Assembly (NCBI GenBank): GCA_050942895.1
Contig: JBMNOE010000012.1
Location: 1 to 64,000 of the forward strand
Direction of reading: 5' to 3'
DNA length: 64,000 nt
From: JBNRMR01 sp050942895
Lineage (GTDB): Bacteria > Bacillota > Clostridia > Christensenellales > UBA1750
Position numbers and translations under genes: made by a program. This document shows, in pieces, positions 9,863 through 18,535 of this stretch. The notes under the pieces are model-generated. The model was not told where the DNA came from, did not search any database, and was given only the letters and a program-made list of their open reading frames with translations. Within the stretch, counting starts at the first letter, position 1. Each line of letters begins with the position of its first letter.

Positions 9863-11626
9863 ATGCCCAAGGGAATCAAAACAAAGCACACGGTCAAGGA
9901 CATCAAGCTCCTTGACCGTGTAACAAGCGGCACGGCTCATGTGAAGAACGCTTTCATAAAATCCAAGGATACCGCCGAAAACACGCAGGAAACCACCTAA
10001 GACAAAGCGGAAAATTACGCTGCCGATGAAATAGAGGGAAGCGCAAAATCAGCGGCGCATGAGACCGCCTATCACCTGAAACACCCTCAGACCAAAGCGC
10101 GGCAGAATATTGAAAGTGCAAAACAACATTTCGCCGAAGGCAAACGACAAATGCCTGAGCAGCGCAAATCGGTGGCTGAACAAGCACAAAAGACCTCTAA
10201 AAACACAAAATCAACGGCAGATACGCTGGGCAAGAAGGCGGAGCAGTCAAAAAACCGCTGAACAAATGCAACAGGCGGTCATTGATGCGAAACGCACCCT
10301 TGTGCAAACCCGCCAAGCGGGAAAGCAGACCGCCAAAACCGCAAGACAAGCTGAAAAGACAATCAAGACCGTTGGCAACGCCACTAAATCCACCGCCAAG
10401 GGTACAATCAAGACGATTAAGAAATCAGTTAAAACAGCGGAGCGCACCGCAAAAACCACCGTGAAAACAGCGCAAAAGACCGCGAAAGCCGCCCAGCAAT
10501 CCGCAAAAACAGCGGTGCAAACCGCAAAAGTCGCCACGAAAGCAGTTATCGCTATGGTTAAAGCGGCGATTGCCGCAGTCAAATGGCTTGTCGCCCTTAT
10601 CGCCGCAGGCGGTTGGATTGCGGTTCTTGTCATTGTCATCATCTGCCTAATTGGGATGCTTGTCGGCTTGATTTTTGGCATCTTTTTCCCCGGTGAAGAC
10701 AGCGGGAACGGCTACACTATGCCGATGGCGATTGTCGAAATCAATACCGAGTACAGTGACAAGCTGATCGAAATTCGAAACGAAAACGCCCATGACGAGG
10801 TGCAGTTGTCCGGCGCTCGCGCCGAGTGGAAGGAGATATTGGCAGTTTACACGGTCAAGGCCGATCCGATCCCGACAATCCTGCCGATGTCGCCACAATG
10901 GACGAGAGCAAAAAAGAGCTGCTAAAATCGGTGTTTTGGGATATGAATATCCTCTCTCACCGTACCGAAACCAAAGAAGTCACAGAAGTGACCGTCGAGG
11001 GTGATGGTGAGGACTTTACCTCCACCGAAACAACCGTGACAAAGACCATTTTGTATATCACTATTTCCCATAAAGCCTCTGATGAAATGGCGTTGCAATA
11101 TGGTTTTTCTCAAACACAGAAAAACCAGTTTCACGAGTTATTATCTGATGAGTACGCCAGTCTGTGGAGCGCGGTTCTCTATGGAATCCATAGTGGAAGC
11201 GAGGATATTGTAGCTGTGGCAGTTTCACAAATTGGCAATGTAGGCGGTCAGCCCTACTGATCGTGGTATGGCTTTGACAGCCGCGTGGCATGGTGCGCGA
11301 CTTTTGTTTCATGGTGCGCCAACGAGTGCGGGTATATCGACGCGGGGATTCTGCCCAAGTTTGCCGCTTGCGAAAGTCAGGGTATTCCGTGGTTCAAGGA
11401 GCGTAGGCTTTGACAGGACGCGGGCGGCGGCTATATCCCTAACCCCGGCGACATCATTTTTTTCGACTGGAACGGCGACGGCCGCGTCCAGCATGTGGGC
11501 ATCGTGTAATACGTTGAAGGTGAGGTCGTACACACCGTCGAGGGTAACACCAGCGATTTCTGCGCACGGCGCAGCTATCGGTTGGACAGCGGGAGCGTGC
11601 TGGGGTATGGGACGCCGATGTATTAG
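9863..11626 (+). pseudogene. CD1108-family element protein with CHAP amidase domain, multiply broken
   Basis: GAAGGGGG precedes ATG 9863 (MPKGIKTKHTVKDIKLLD). Pieces in several frames then give a long Ala/Lys/Thr-rich helical region with repeated TAKTA-like units, a membrane segment (WIAVLVIVIICLIGMLVGLI), a lysozyme-like spacer (LSDEYASLWSAVLYGIHSG) and a CHAP domain with the catalytic Cys in RVAWCATFVSWCANECG and the His in VQHVGIV. Stop codons occur near 9998, 10259, 11258, 11411 and 11507. Such proteins are cell-wall hydrolases of the mating apparatus. It is the last conjugation gene before the large cargo block. Confidence 0.8.
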
Positions 11627-11630
11627 CAAG

Positions 11631-11655
11631 ACAGACAGGCGAAAAGCCTGTCTGT
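11631..11655. terminator. Strong hairpin between CD1108 remnant and AraC gene
   Basis: ACAGACAGGC (11631-11640) and GCCTGTCTGT (11646-11655) form a perfect 10-bp stem with a GAAAA loop. It starts 5 nt after the plus-strand stop and lies about 47 nt past the minus-strand AraC stop. No clear T-run is present. Confidence 0.45.
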
Positions 11656-11701
11656 ACATAGAAACTCTCAGGACAACATCAAGAGCGGCGTTTTGTGCTC
11701 T

Positions 11702-13189
11702 TTACAGCTCCGCGCTGAACATAAAAGCGGTGCTCCAATCGTCGCAGCCGTTCAGGAACACTTCTGCAGTCCAATATTTATCCGGGTACGGAATATTCAC
11801 GTTTTGCCCGAGGATTATATTCCGCGTAACATCGTACATGGCGTCACTGTCATAGCCCTCGTTTGAATGCATGGCTTTCAAATCGCCCGAAAATACCGCA
11901 AAAGCAAACTGCGAGAAAAACGGCGGCCCCTCCACGAGATTGTAGACATCCCGCCGCGGCACAAAGTCGAAGAAAAGAAATCCTTCAGGCACAGGGGTTT
12001 CGACTTTCATAAACCGTCCCCAAAAGCCGTGCCACCTTTCAATATCTATGGGTTTTCCGTAGTGATGTTGGAAGAAAACATCATAATCAAAGCCCGACTT
12101 GTATTCTGTCATATCTTCGAGCGTCTCCATTATATCGAGTTTCAAACGCATATCGGTTCCAACGCCTTGTATACATTCTTTTCCGATAAAGCGCATAGCG
12201 GGCAACTTTTTATATTCAAAGCTCTCCACTATAAAACCTTTTTGCTGGCGTTTGACCGTCTCCGGCATAAACAATGCCCACTGCACACCGGCGTCGCAGT
12301 CTTTTAAGTAATTAACATATCCGAAAAGCTCAACGCCATCGGTACCGAAACGACCTGTTTTTCCGCCCGCTATCTGCTCACGGACACTGCGGTTTTCCAT
12401 GACGGAAAAGTTAGAAAACACTCTGCCCAGTGTGTCTGCCAGCCGCTTGTCACCCGGATTCCCCGACAACTCATCATCGAACCTATCCAGCGCTTTGAAT
12501 ATCGCCTCATTCACCACACCGGACGGCTCAAGCTCCTTCAAAACCGCGCGAAGCTTTGCGTTTTGATCCTTGAACCGCGCGAGTACGCCCTGCATCAAAA
12601 TCTGTTCGTTTTCGGCAAGCTTGTCCTGTGTCCACTCGGAATCATCGAGTATCCATTCTGTCAGCTTGTCAAAAATAACCGGGTTCCGACCCCGCGCCTC
12701 TCCCGCCCAGCGAACAATTCGGCTGTACTTTTCGGCGGCGGACAGTTCGCCCTGCCCCTCGCTGAGCCTGCCCCAATCGGCAAAATGAAACTCGTTGATA
12801 ATGTTAAGCGACATATCAAAGCCCCCTTGAATTGAAATATTGATTGAAAATGGTCGGAACCGCTTTATGCTGTTCAACTCAGCTTTTGAGGGAGGTACGC
12901 CGTGGAACCGGGTGAACGCCTTGGAAAAGCTCTCGGGCGTGTCGTACTGATACCGCAACGCAACATCAATCATTTTGCTGCCCGGTTTTAGCAAATCCTG
13001 CGCCGCCAGCGTTAATCGCCGGTTGCGGATATATTCGCCTATGGTAAGCCCCATTACCAGATGGAAAACAAGCTGGAAATGCGAGCTTGAGGAATAAGCC
13101 TGAGCCGATATCTCATCGATGTCGATATCATCGGTCAGGTGCTTTTCAATGTAGTCAATAACCTTTGACAGATTCGCAATTCAGTCCAT
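11702..13189 (-). pseudogene. AraC-type regulator with GyrI-like effector domain, nonsense codon at position 3
   Basis: The natural start is ATG 13187-13189 behind a perfect AGGAGG. The reading is M-D-stop-IANLSKVIDYIEKHLTDD, so a TGA (13181-13183) replaces the tryptophan that usually follows MD in this family. The rest is open: the AraC HTH pair (FHLVMGLTIGEYIRNRRL, MIDVALRYQYDTPESFSKAF), a helical middle and a C-terminal GyrI-like effector-binding domain (EYKKLPAMRFIGKE). Translation could restart at the internal ATG 13054 but would lose half the DNA-binding domain. The single substitution suggests recent inactivation. Confidence 0.8.
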
Positions 13190-13300
13190 GTACGAGCCTC
13201 CTTTCGAATGTATTGTACAATAAAGCCATCAAGGGTTTCATGTCTTGGAATACGGAGTTTTGTCCGGTTAGATTATCAAGCGTTATCCATTTTAACATAG

Positions 13301-14149
13301 CTAACAGCAGAACATCCATCCGACTCCGTGATTGTCGTGCAGCAGCGCAGACAGGGGTGTCCAATGCCAGTCAACAAGAAGCTCGCCATGTCCGCCATTT
13401 CTAATCATAACCTCAAATGCCCTGCGCAGTTCCTCCTGCGATGAAAAGCGAACACAGCAGTCTCCGTGATAGTGTTCGTTATCATGCGGCCTCAACAGGA
13501 TAGGGTAACCGTCGATTTCTATGTTGATATAAGGGTCACCGTTTGGCAGATAATCTCCGGAAGTAATAACCGCGCCAAAGGCTTCTACATATAATTTACT
13601 CGCACCCACAGGGTCATCAATATGAAACATTTGATAGAAACGAGGCGGCCTTTTTACTATATCCGGTTTCTTTCCAAGCTGTTCGGTGACCTCTAACAGC
13701 CTGTTCACATTCGCTGCGTTGCCGTCGTAATCCACATTGACAAGCTGGGTTTCTATCTCCCTCGCCTTTTCATAGAGCAGCTTGACATCGGATTCCTTGC
13801 CGAAATCGGACTGCTCGATTTGCCGTATAAAATTCAAAATGATATCTTTAAGCTCGTGCAGCAGTGCGACCTCATCGTCGATATCGCTTACCTTTTTGTC
13901 CAGTACTTCCAATACAGCTTCCGACCCAGGCGCATCAAAAACCCGCTTAATGTCCTTGATGCTGACATTCAACCGGCGCAGTATGAGTATCTGCTCCAGC
14001 CGCTTCACCGCATCTTCGTCATACAGCCTGTACGCGTAATCATCGCTGCGGGTGCTCGTCAAAAGGCCCATATCTTCGTAATAACGCAAGGTTCGCGCGG
14101 ATATGTCGTATTTGGCTGACACATCTCTGATTTTAATAAGCTCGTTCAT
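13301..14149 (-). CDS. MerR-type regulator fused to a VOC/PhnB-like domain
   Basis: The protein has 282 residues. Residues 4-75 are a MerR DNA-binding domain (IKIRDVSAKYDISARTL, RYYEDMGLL), followed by a dimerising coiled coil (about 80-130). Residues about 170-280 resemble PhnB/VOC proteins (FYQMFHIDDPVGASKLYVEA, then NIEIDGYPILLRPHD, ending VGWMFCC). AGGAGG precedes ATG 14149, and a promoter with a 19-bp spacer lies directly upstream. This is the third regulator-plus-ligand-domain fusion on this strand. It may respond to a toxic compound bound by its VOC part; the ligand is unknown. Confidence 0.85.
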   Translation of the reverse strand: MNELIKIRDVSAKYDISARTLRYYEDMGLLTSTRSDDYAYRLYDEDAVKRLEQILILRRLNVSIKDIKRVFDAPGSEAVLEVLDKKVSDIDDEVALLHELKDIILNFIRQIEQSDFGKESDVKLLYEKAREIETQLVNVDYDGNAANVNRLLEVTEQLGKKPDIVKRPPRFYQMFHIDDPVGASKLYVEAFGAVITSGDYLPNGDPYINIEIDGYPILLRPHDNEHYHGDCCVRFSSQEELRRAFEVMIRNGGHGELLVDWHWTPLSALLHDNHGVGWMFCC

Positions 14150-14182
14150 AAATAAATTCCTCCTGCCGTCAGTTTTGATTTC

Positions 14183-14213
14183 ATTGTAATCGCTTCCCCA
14201 ACGGCAGAGTCAA
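14183..14213 (-). promoter_or_regulatory. Second MerR-type promoter with 19-bp spacer
   Basis: On the minus strand TTGACT (14208-14213) and TACAAT (14183-14188) are 19 bp apart, as at 5494-5524. The spacer carries an imperfect dyad (TTGACTCT and GGGGAAG halves). It drives the MerR-VOC gene and probably binds its product. Confidence 0.75.
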
Positions 14214-14289
14214 GGGAAAAGGTGCATTCTATCTGCTCATATTTAATAATATAGCACCAATCACGCAAGTTTCATCTTCGCTGGTTACA

Positions 14290-14841
14290 TCAAAAGCTAA
14301 ACAGTGTGAGTCGTCGGTTATAAACCCGCCATAGTGCTTTGAAATAACCATCCTGCTCGTCAAGCAATTGTTTCACTTTTGCTAAGTCATCAACGTGTAT
14401 GTCAGGAATCAATACCGGATATGCGCCGCAACGGAAAATCTCACGCCCATCATCAAATTTCCAGTAATACCCCATATTGCCGCCTGTGCAAGCCGTACCG
14501 CAACCGTCGCATTTGTTTTTCAAGTGCGCAGGGCGTTCAGGATTCATAGTCCCCCAATACTGTTCGTTTTGCGCCTCTATATCGCGCCGCAGCGCATCGC
14601 GGTATTTTTGAGGAGGATTCTCGCAGGCAAAAAACTTAACGCGAAACTCACCGCCATTACAGACTCGGATTTTTGCAATGACTTGCCGCCCGCGTTTGAA
14701 GGAAAGCGTGAGGGCTTTGACCGCTTGTTTTTGCGGCAGATATCCGAGCTTAGTGAGATGATCCATGATACCGCCGAAAAGAGTCTTTCGCTCTTCCGGC
14801 AATTCGGACAACAATTGTGAAATTATCGCGTTCTGTTTCAT
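14290..14841 (-). CDS. Conserved-looking protein of unknown function with a Cys cluster
   Basis: This is the last gene of the 12 kb minus-strand train. The start is ATG 14841 (MKQNAIISQLLSELPEER), which overlaps the stop of the upstream VOC gene as ATGA and has GGAGG before it; 183 residues. A Lys/Arg-rich strand region (LSFKRGRQVIAKIRV) is followed by KCDGCGTACTGG, a possible zinc site, and an acidic helix near the end (IHVDDLAKVKQLLDEQDGYF). No family is recognised. Coupling to the VOC gene suggests a shared role. Confidence 0.7.
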   Translation of the reverse strand: MKQNAIISQLLSELPEERKTLFGGIMDHLTKLGYLPQKQAVKALTLSFKRGRQVIAKIRVCNGGEFRVKFFACENPPQKYRDALRRDIEAQNEQYWGTMNPERPAHLKNKCDGCGTACTGGNMGYYWKFDDGREIFRCGAYPVLIPDIHVDDLAKVKQLLDEQDGYFKALWRVYNRRLTLFSF

Positions 14842-15218
14842 AACGATTCCTCCACCATAAAGCCCCACTGGACGCCAAACCTATCCATGAATTGCAACCC
14901 AAGCTCGGAGTATGACAGTTTTTCGGGAGGGTCGATGACAATCCCACCGGACTTCATAATTTCATAGCACGCGAGCAATTCCACCGAGCTTTCAAAGGTT
15001 ACGACCATGGCAACGGCACAATCCGTTGATTTGTCTTTGTTACCGAAACGGTCATTGAGCATCACGCGGATGTCATGTATGCGCATTTCCGCATGACCAA
15101 CGCTCCCTTTGCCATCCCCACTATGAAACAGGACGTCCGATTTCGTGTCAAACGCTTTCTCATACAATGCGATTGCCTCGGCGCAGTTGCCGCTAAAGTG
15201 CAGATGTGGTATCAGCAT
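14838..15218 (-). CDS. VOC/PhnB-like protein
   Basis: A 126-residue single VOC domain of the PhnB type: MLIPHLHFSGNCAEAIALYE at the start, HAEMRIHDIRVMLND in the middle, and FGVQWGFMVEES at the end. Members bind small molecules or metals, and several give resistance to fosfomycin, bleomycin or mitomycin, but the typical fosfomycin-enzyme metal site cannot be confirmed by eye. Only 3 nt separate it from the upstream VOC gene, and its stop overlaps the next start. Confidence 0.85.
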   Translation of the reverse strand: MLIPHLHFSGNCAEAIALYEKAFDTKSDVLFHSGDGKGSVGHAEMRIHDIRVMLNDRFGNKDKSTDCAVAMVVTFESSVELLACYEIMKSGGIVIDPPEKLSYSELGLQFMDRFGVQWGFMVEESL

Positions 15219-15221
15219 ATG

Positions 15222-15587
15222 TTAGGCCTCCTTTGGAAAACTTCTGAAATTCAAGATGTTCCCGTCCGAGTCGCGGAATTGAAACGACCGCGCACCCCAT
15301 GAATGGGTTGTCGGCGCATTTACCATTTCCGCGCCGAGTGACTGCAAACGTTCATATTCTGCATCCAAGTCATCGACATTAAAGCTCAGAACGGTATTGT
15401 TCCCGCTCTCTGCAAACTCATAATAGAAATCCGAGTTCTTTTCCAGCATAAAAACCATATGCAAACCGCCAACATTCAAAGTGGAATGCCATTCATCCCC
15501 TTCTGCCGCGCCGCCGAAAACAACCTCGTAAAAAGCACGCAGACGCAGGACATCGTTTGTGATGAAACAGACATCGGTGAATATCAT
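15222..15587 (-). CDS. VOC-family (glyoxalase-like) protein
   Basis: A 121-residue VOC protein: FTDVCFITNDVLRLRAFYEV, LSFNVDDLDAEYERLQSLGA, and the end strand ARSFQFRDSDGNILNFRSF. The second half follows the glyoxalase/bleomycin-resistance pattern. It overlaps the preceding gene by ATGA (15584-15587), so it is translationally coupled within the minus-strand train. Substrate unknown. Confidence 0.85.
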   Translation of the reverse strand: MIFTDVCFITNDVLRLRAFYEVVFGGAAEGDEWHSTLNVGGLHMVFMLEKNSDFYYEFAESGNNTVLSFNVDDLDAEYERLQSLGAEMVNAPTTHSWGARSFQFRDSDGNILNFRSFPKEA

Positions 15588-16159
15588 TTGTTACCCTCTC
15601 TTTTGGCGGCGTGCCATGAGGCCGGGAAATTTTCTTCAAAAAACCGGCTTTTTGTGGTGTTTATATGTAGAAAGTTGTTTTTCAAAATCAACCGCTTCAT
15701 CATTTCAACAATTTCGGCTCTTTTTTTATCCATCAGCTCCCCGTATCGCATGACACGAACCTTGCCCTCCTGTTCAACTTTAAGGATTTCGTTGTACACG
15801 TTATCGACAAAATCAAATCCTTCAACCGAAACCGGTTCTGTGGCTATCCATACCCCTCCTGTATGGCCTTGCTTTATCATACCGTTATCTGAGCAGGAAT
15901 AAATGTACCCGCTGCGCATGTTGTATATTTTGGCAAGCTGGTTTGGAAATTGCTCATGGTAAACAACAATGCCGCTTTCATCAATACCGCAGGTAACGTG
16001 GTTTATCTCCATATCACGAAGATAAAAGAGGGAATAAGACTTATTAGGCGTAAAATAGCAAACTGTTTCCGTTCCACCATGCATTTTTGATAAGGGGTGT
16101 AATTCCTTCAACCCACCAATGTTGCTTGCGTGATAAAATTCGTTACTATGTTCGTTCAT
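15584..16159 (-). CDS. Unknown protein, 191 residues, possible ADP-ribosyltransferase-like start
   Basis: It is coupled at both ends by ATGA overlaps to the kinase-GrpB gene and the VOC gene. The N-terminus (FYHASNIGGLKELHPLSK, then TVCYFTPNKSYSLFYLRD) has the His/Tyr spacing and strand order seen in some small ADP-ribosyltransferase-like folds. Later come HTGGVWIATEPVSVEGFDF and a Lys-rich helix. The fold idea is only inference; no catalytic set can be named. There is no signal peptide or membrane segment, so it is cytoplasmic. Confidence 0.7.
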   Translation of the reverse strand: MNEHSNEFYHASNIGGLKELHPLSKMHGGTETVCYFTPNKSYSLFYLRDMEINHVTCGIDESGIVVYHEQFPNQLAKIYNMRSGYIYSCSDNGMIKQGHTGGVWIATEPVSVEGFDFVDNVYNEILKVEQEGKVRVMRYGELMDKKRAEIVEMMKRLILKNNFLHINTTKSRFFEENFPASWHAAKREGNK

Positions 16160-17481
16160 AATTTCCTCGCGTTCCGCGTAATCTCTTTGATAAACTCGCC
16201 CTTAGCCTCGGTATAGCCGTCACGGTCGTGCTCATAATTCGCGAATAGCCCACGTTTCAAATCTGCATATTCGGCGGCGACTTCGGGGTGAGCAATCAGA
16301 TGGTCGCTAAAATACAGCTCGTCATAATCGCCGTTATAACGAACGTGGATATGATAAACCTTTTCAGCAAAGCCATCAGAGATGTAACCTTTCAAAATCA
16401 TAACAAGATCGTGCTCCGAGAGCGAATTGCCCTCCCTGCGTAGGCAAATATATTCCGATGACGGCAAAGCGGCAACCAATTCTTCTATATCGGTGTCCTC
16501 ATTGATTTCAAGCAGAATATCCACGGTCGGTTTCGCCATCAGTCCGGGGACGGACGTACTGCCGAAATGACTGATACGGAATACTTTATCTGCCCCGATC
16601 AACCGCTCAAGATTAGCCTTTTCCTCCGCATACCACTCCGGCCATGCGAGATTGTATTCACTCAGGATGATGGGGTATATTCGGGCGCGCCGTTGATCGG
16701 GGGTTTCCAACAGATGCGCAATCATGGATTTAATCTCAACATTCCAGTTCTCCTCTGAAATATCGTATGTATCATGGGGTATTGGCAGCTGTCGCAGCAC
16801 AGCCAAATCCATTTGCTTGCGCTCTTCCCAAAAGCGAATTTGCTCAACCGACGGCGGTGCTTCATTGCGGCTCGTTCGGGCTTTCTGCAATCTTTCCGAC
16901 ACACTATCACTTGACAGATAAATAATCTGCGGGTGGAGCGATTCGACGGCTTTAATGAGAGCGTTCAAGTGATGGACAATTTGTTCATACGAAGCATCGT
17001 AATTGCGCATCATGTCGTTAATGGGATGGTGGATTAATGACCCATCAAAGATTAATAAATCAGGCTGGTGTTTAGAGTTATGCGCGAAGTTCTCCCAGAC
17101 CGCCTTGTATACGCGGCTATACTCTGAAAGGGAAACAAGGTTTACCGGCTTCCAGCAAAACTCATGCTTGTGAAGCTCATCAAGCAGTGGTTCCGGGAAC
17201 AGCGGTGTTTTCTGGTCATAGTATCGAACCAGACGTATATCATCTGCGATAATGGTATTTCTTTTGATATCCTCTGAAAACGCTTCATACTTTGTGAGCA
17301 AATCAGCGTATTGGTCATGTTTCAAATACGCCGTACAGTAGAAATCAATGGGGTTCGAAAAGTCAAATTCCTTATAGCACTCGGCGGAAAAGCCCATTTC
17401 ACGCAGCTTATCACGCAGTATTTGCGTTGTTGTGCTTTTTCCAACACCCGATACGCCCTCGACAAAAATGAGTTTACTCAT
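16156..17481 (-). CDS. P-loop kinase fused to a GrpB/UPF0157 domain
   Basis: The start is ATG 17481 (MSKLIFVEGVSG), which overlaps the upstream stop as ATGA, rather than the ATG 21 nt earlier. Residues 1-265 are a P-loop nucleoside-monophosphate-kinase-like domain (Walker A GVSGVGKSTT). Residues about 270-441 are a GrpB domain of the nucleotidyltransferase fold (YPIILSEYNLAWPEWYAEE, FRISHFGSTSVPGLMAKPTV with its catalytic-type acidic pair DILLE). Free-standing GrpB proteins are common in Bacillota; fusion to a kinase is unusual. It may phosphorylate and nucleotidylate a small molecule, but this is inference. Confidence 0.85.
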   Translation of the reverse strand: MSKLIFVEGVSGVGKSTTTQILRDKLREMGFSAECYKEFDFSNPIDFYCTAYLKHDQYADLLTKYEAFSEDIKRNTIIADDIRLVRYYDQKTPLFPEPLLDELHKHEFCWKPVNLVSLSEYSRVYKAVWENFAHNSKHQPDLLIFDGSLIHHPINDMMRNYDASYEQIVHHLNALIKAVESLHPQIIYLSSDSVSERLQKARTSRNEAPPSVEQIRFWEERKQMDLAVLRQLPIPHDTYDISEENWNVEIKSMIAHLLETPDQRRARIYPIILSEYNLAWPEWYAEEKANLERLIGADKVFRISHFGSTSVPGLMAKPTVDILLEINEDTDIEELVAALPSSEYICLRREGNSLSEHDLVMILKGYISDGFAEKVYHIHVRYNGDYDELYFSDHLIAHPEVAAEYADLKRGLFANYEHDRDGYTEAKGEFIKEITRNARKL

Positions 17482-18494
17482 ATTACCGCCTCGCTTTCGC
17501 ATTGCTCACGCCACCTGTACAGCCAATCGAGCTGCTTGTCCAAGAATGCGTTATCCACACAGTCAAGCCCATACATTTCAATAATCGTCGCTTGTAACGC
17601 GAAATGATATAACGCTATCAAATCAAAAAACGCGTTCATCTCTGTCTCACAAAGAGTATTGTGCTTCAGATAACCCGGCCGAAAGCGTATAAGAGCCTCT
17701 TTTGATTTCCCGTAGCCGCTCTCGTCAAAATCAAAATAATGGGTTTGGTTGCATATCAATGTTGGATCATACATCGGAAAACTCTCGCAGGAGGTGTCGA
17801 AATCCAAAAGATACAGTTTACAATCAGGCGCTTTGTGGATATTGCCGCTGTACATATCGCCGTGACAATACCCGTGGGGCAGGTCTTTAATCCTGTCCCA
17901 AACCGCGTCGCCATACGCCTGAAACTCGTCGGCTGTCGGGTATTGCTTTTTTCTCAATATGTCAATATATCTGCCGATGAGAAAATACTTGTCTCGCTTA
18001 ACGAGTTCGCCGGTGTAGTCTCTCATTATACGATGAAGCCTCCCGACAAAAGCACCGATTGCCTCGGCATCCTGCTCCGGGTCTGATTCAACTCCCTCAA
18101 TGAACTCATATAGGATGTAGAGCGCATTTTCCGTTTGAACGTGAAGAGTATTATTTTTTGTGCGGATGAGAGCAGGCACAGGAAACCCTTTATCATGTAA
18201 AAACGCTTGAATATCAACGCCCTTAATGGCGGTATCAAAAAGCGCAGGTTTAATGACGCGCAGGAAATATCTGTCGCCACCCGAAACCATCGCATTGAGA
18301 TAGGCGGCGCACTCCTCCGTGCTTGTGGCGTAACCGTAAGCGTCTTTATACATATTTCCGCCAAGCTTAACCCAAAAACCAAGCGACGATAAAACGGCAA
18401 TGCTGCGCTTGTGCCGCGCCGGGTCTGGAACGCGGCTGGGGCATATGATCCCTATCACGTCTCCAAGTGAAAGCTTCGGTGCAACGACTGCCAT
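17478..18494 (-). CDS. Chimera: S66 LD-carboxypeptidase N-terminus joined to an APH-type kinase
   Basis: The start is chosen at ATG 18494 (MAVVAPKLSLGDVIGI) because GAGGAG lies at proper spacing; the ATG 9 nt upstream abuts it. Residues 1-70 match the beginning of S66 peptidases (GDVIGIICPSRVPDPARHK, then YATSTEECAAYLNAM). At that point, where S66 proteins enter the catalytic region, the sequence switches to an aminoglycoside-phosphotransferase-like kinase (DRYFLRVIKPALF, Brenner motif HGDMYSGN, metal motif LLDFDTS). The peptidase part lacks its catalytic residues. The switch is in frame within a well-packed operon, so the chimera is probably expressed. Confidence 0.85.
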   Translation of the reverse strand: MAVVAPKLSLGDVIGIICPSRVPDPARHKRSIAVLSSLGFWVKLGGNMYKDAYGYATSTEECAAYLNAMVSGGDRYFLRVIKPALFDTAIKGVDIQAFLHDKGFPVPALIRTKNNTLHVQTENALYILYEFIEGVESDPEQDAEAIGAFVGRLHRIMRDYTGELVKRDKYFLIGRYIDILRKKQYPTADEFQAYGDAVWDRIKDLPHGYCHGDMYSGNIHKAPDCKLYLLDFDTSCESFPMYDPTLICNQTHYFDFDESGYGKSKEALIRFRPGYLKHNTLCETEMNAFFDLIALYHFALQATIIEMYGLDCVDNAFLDKQLDWLYRWREQCESEAVI

Positions 18495-18535
18495 GTGGTT
18501 CATCTCCTCATAACGTTAATCTCGATGTTTATATA

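Noticed and set aside
13181..13183. TGA decoded as tryptophan in the AraC gene
   Set aside because: TGA is used as an ordinary stop by many intact genes in the window, so a changed code is not supported.
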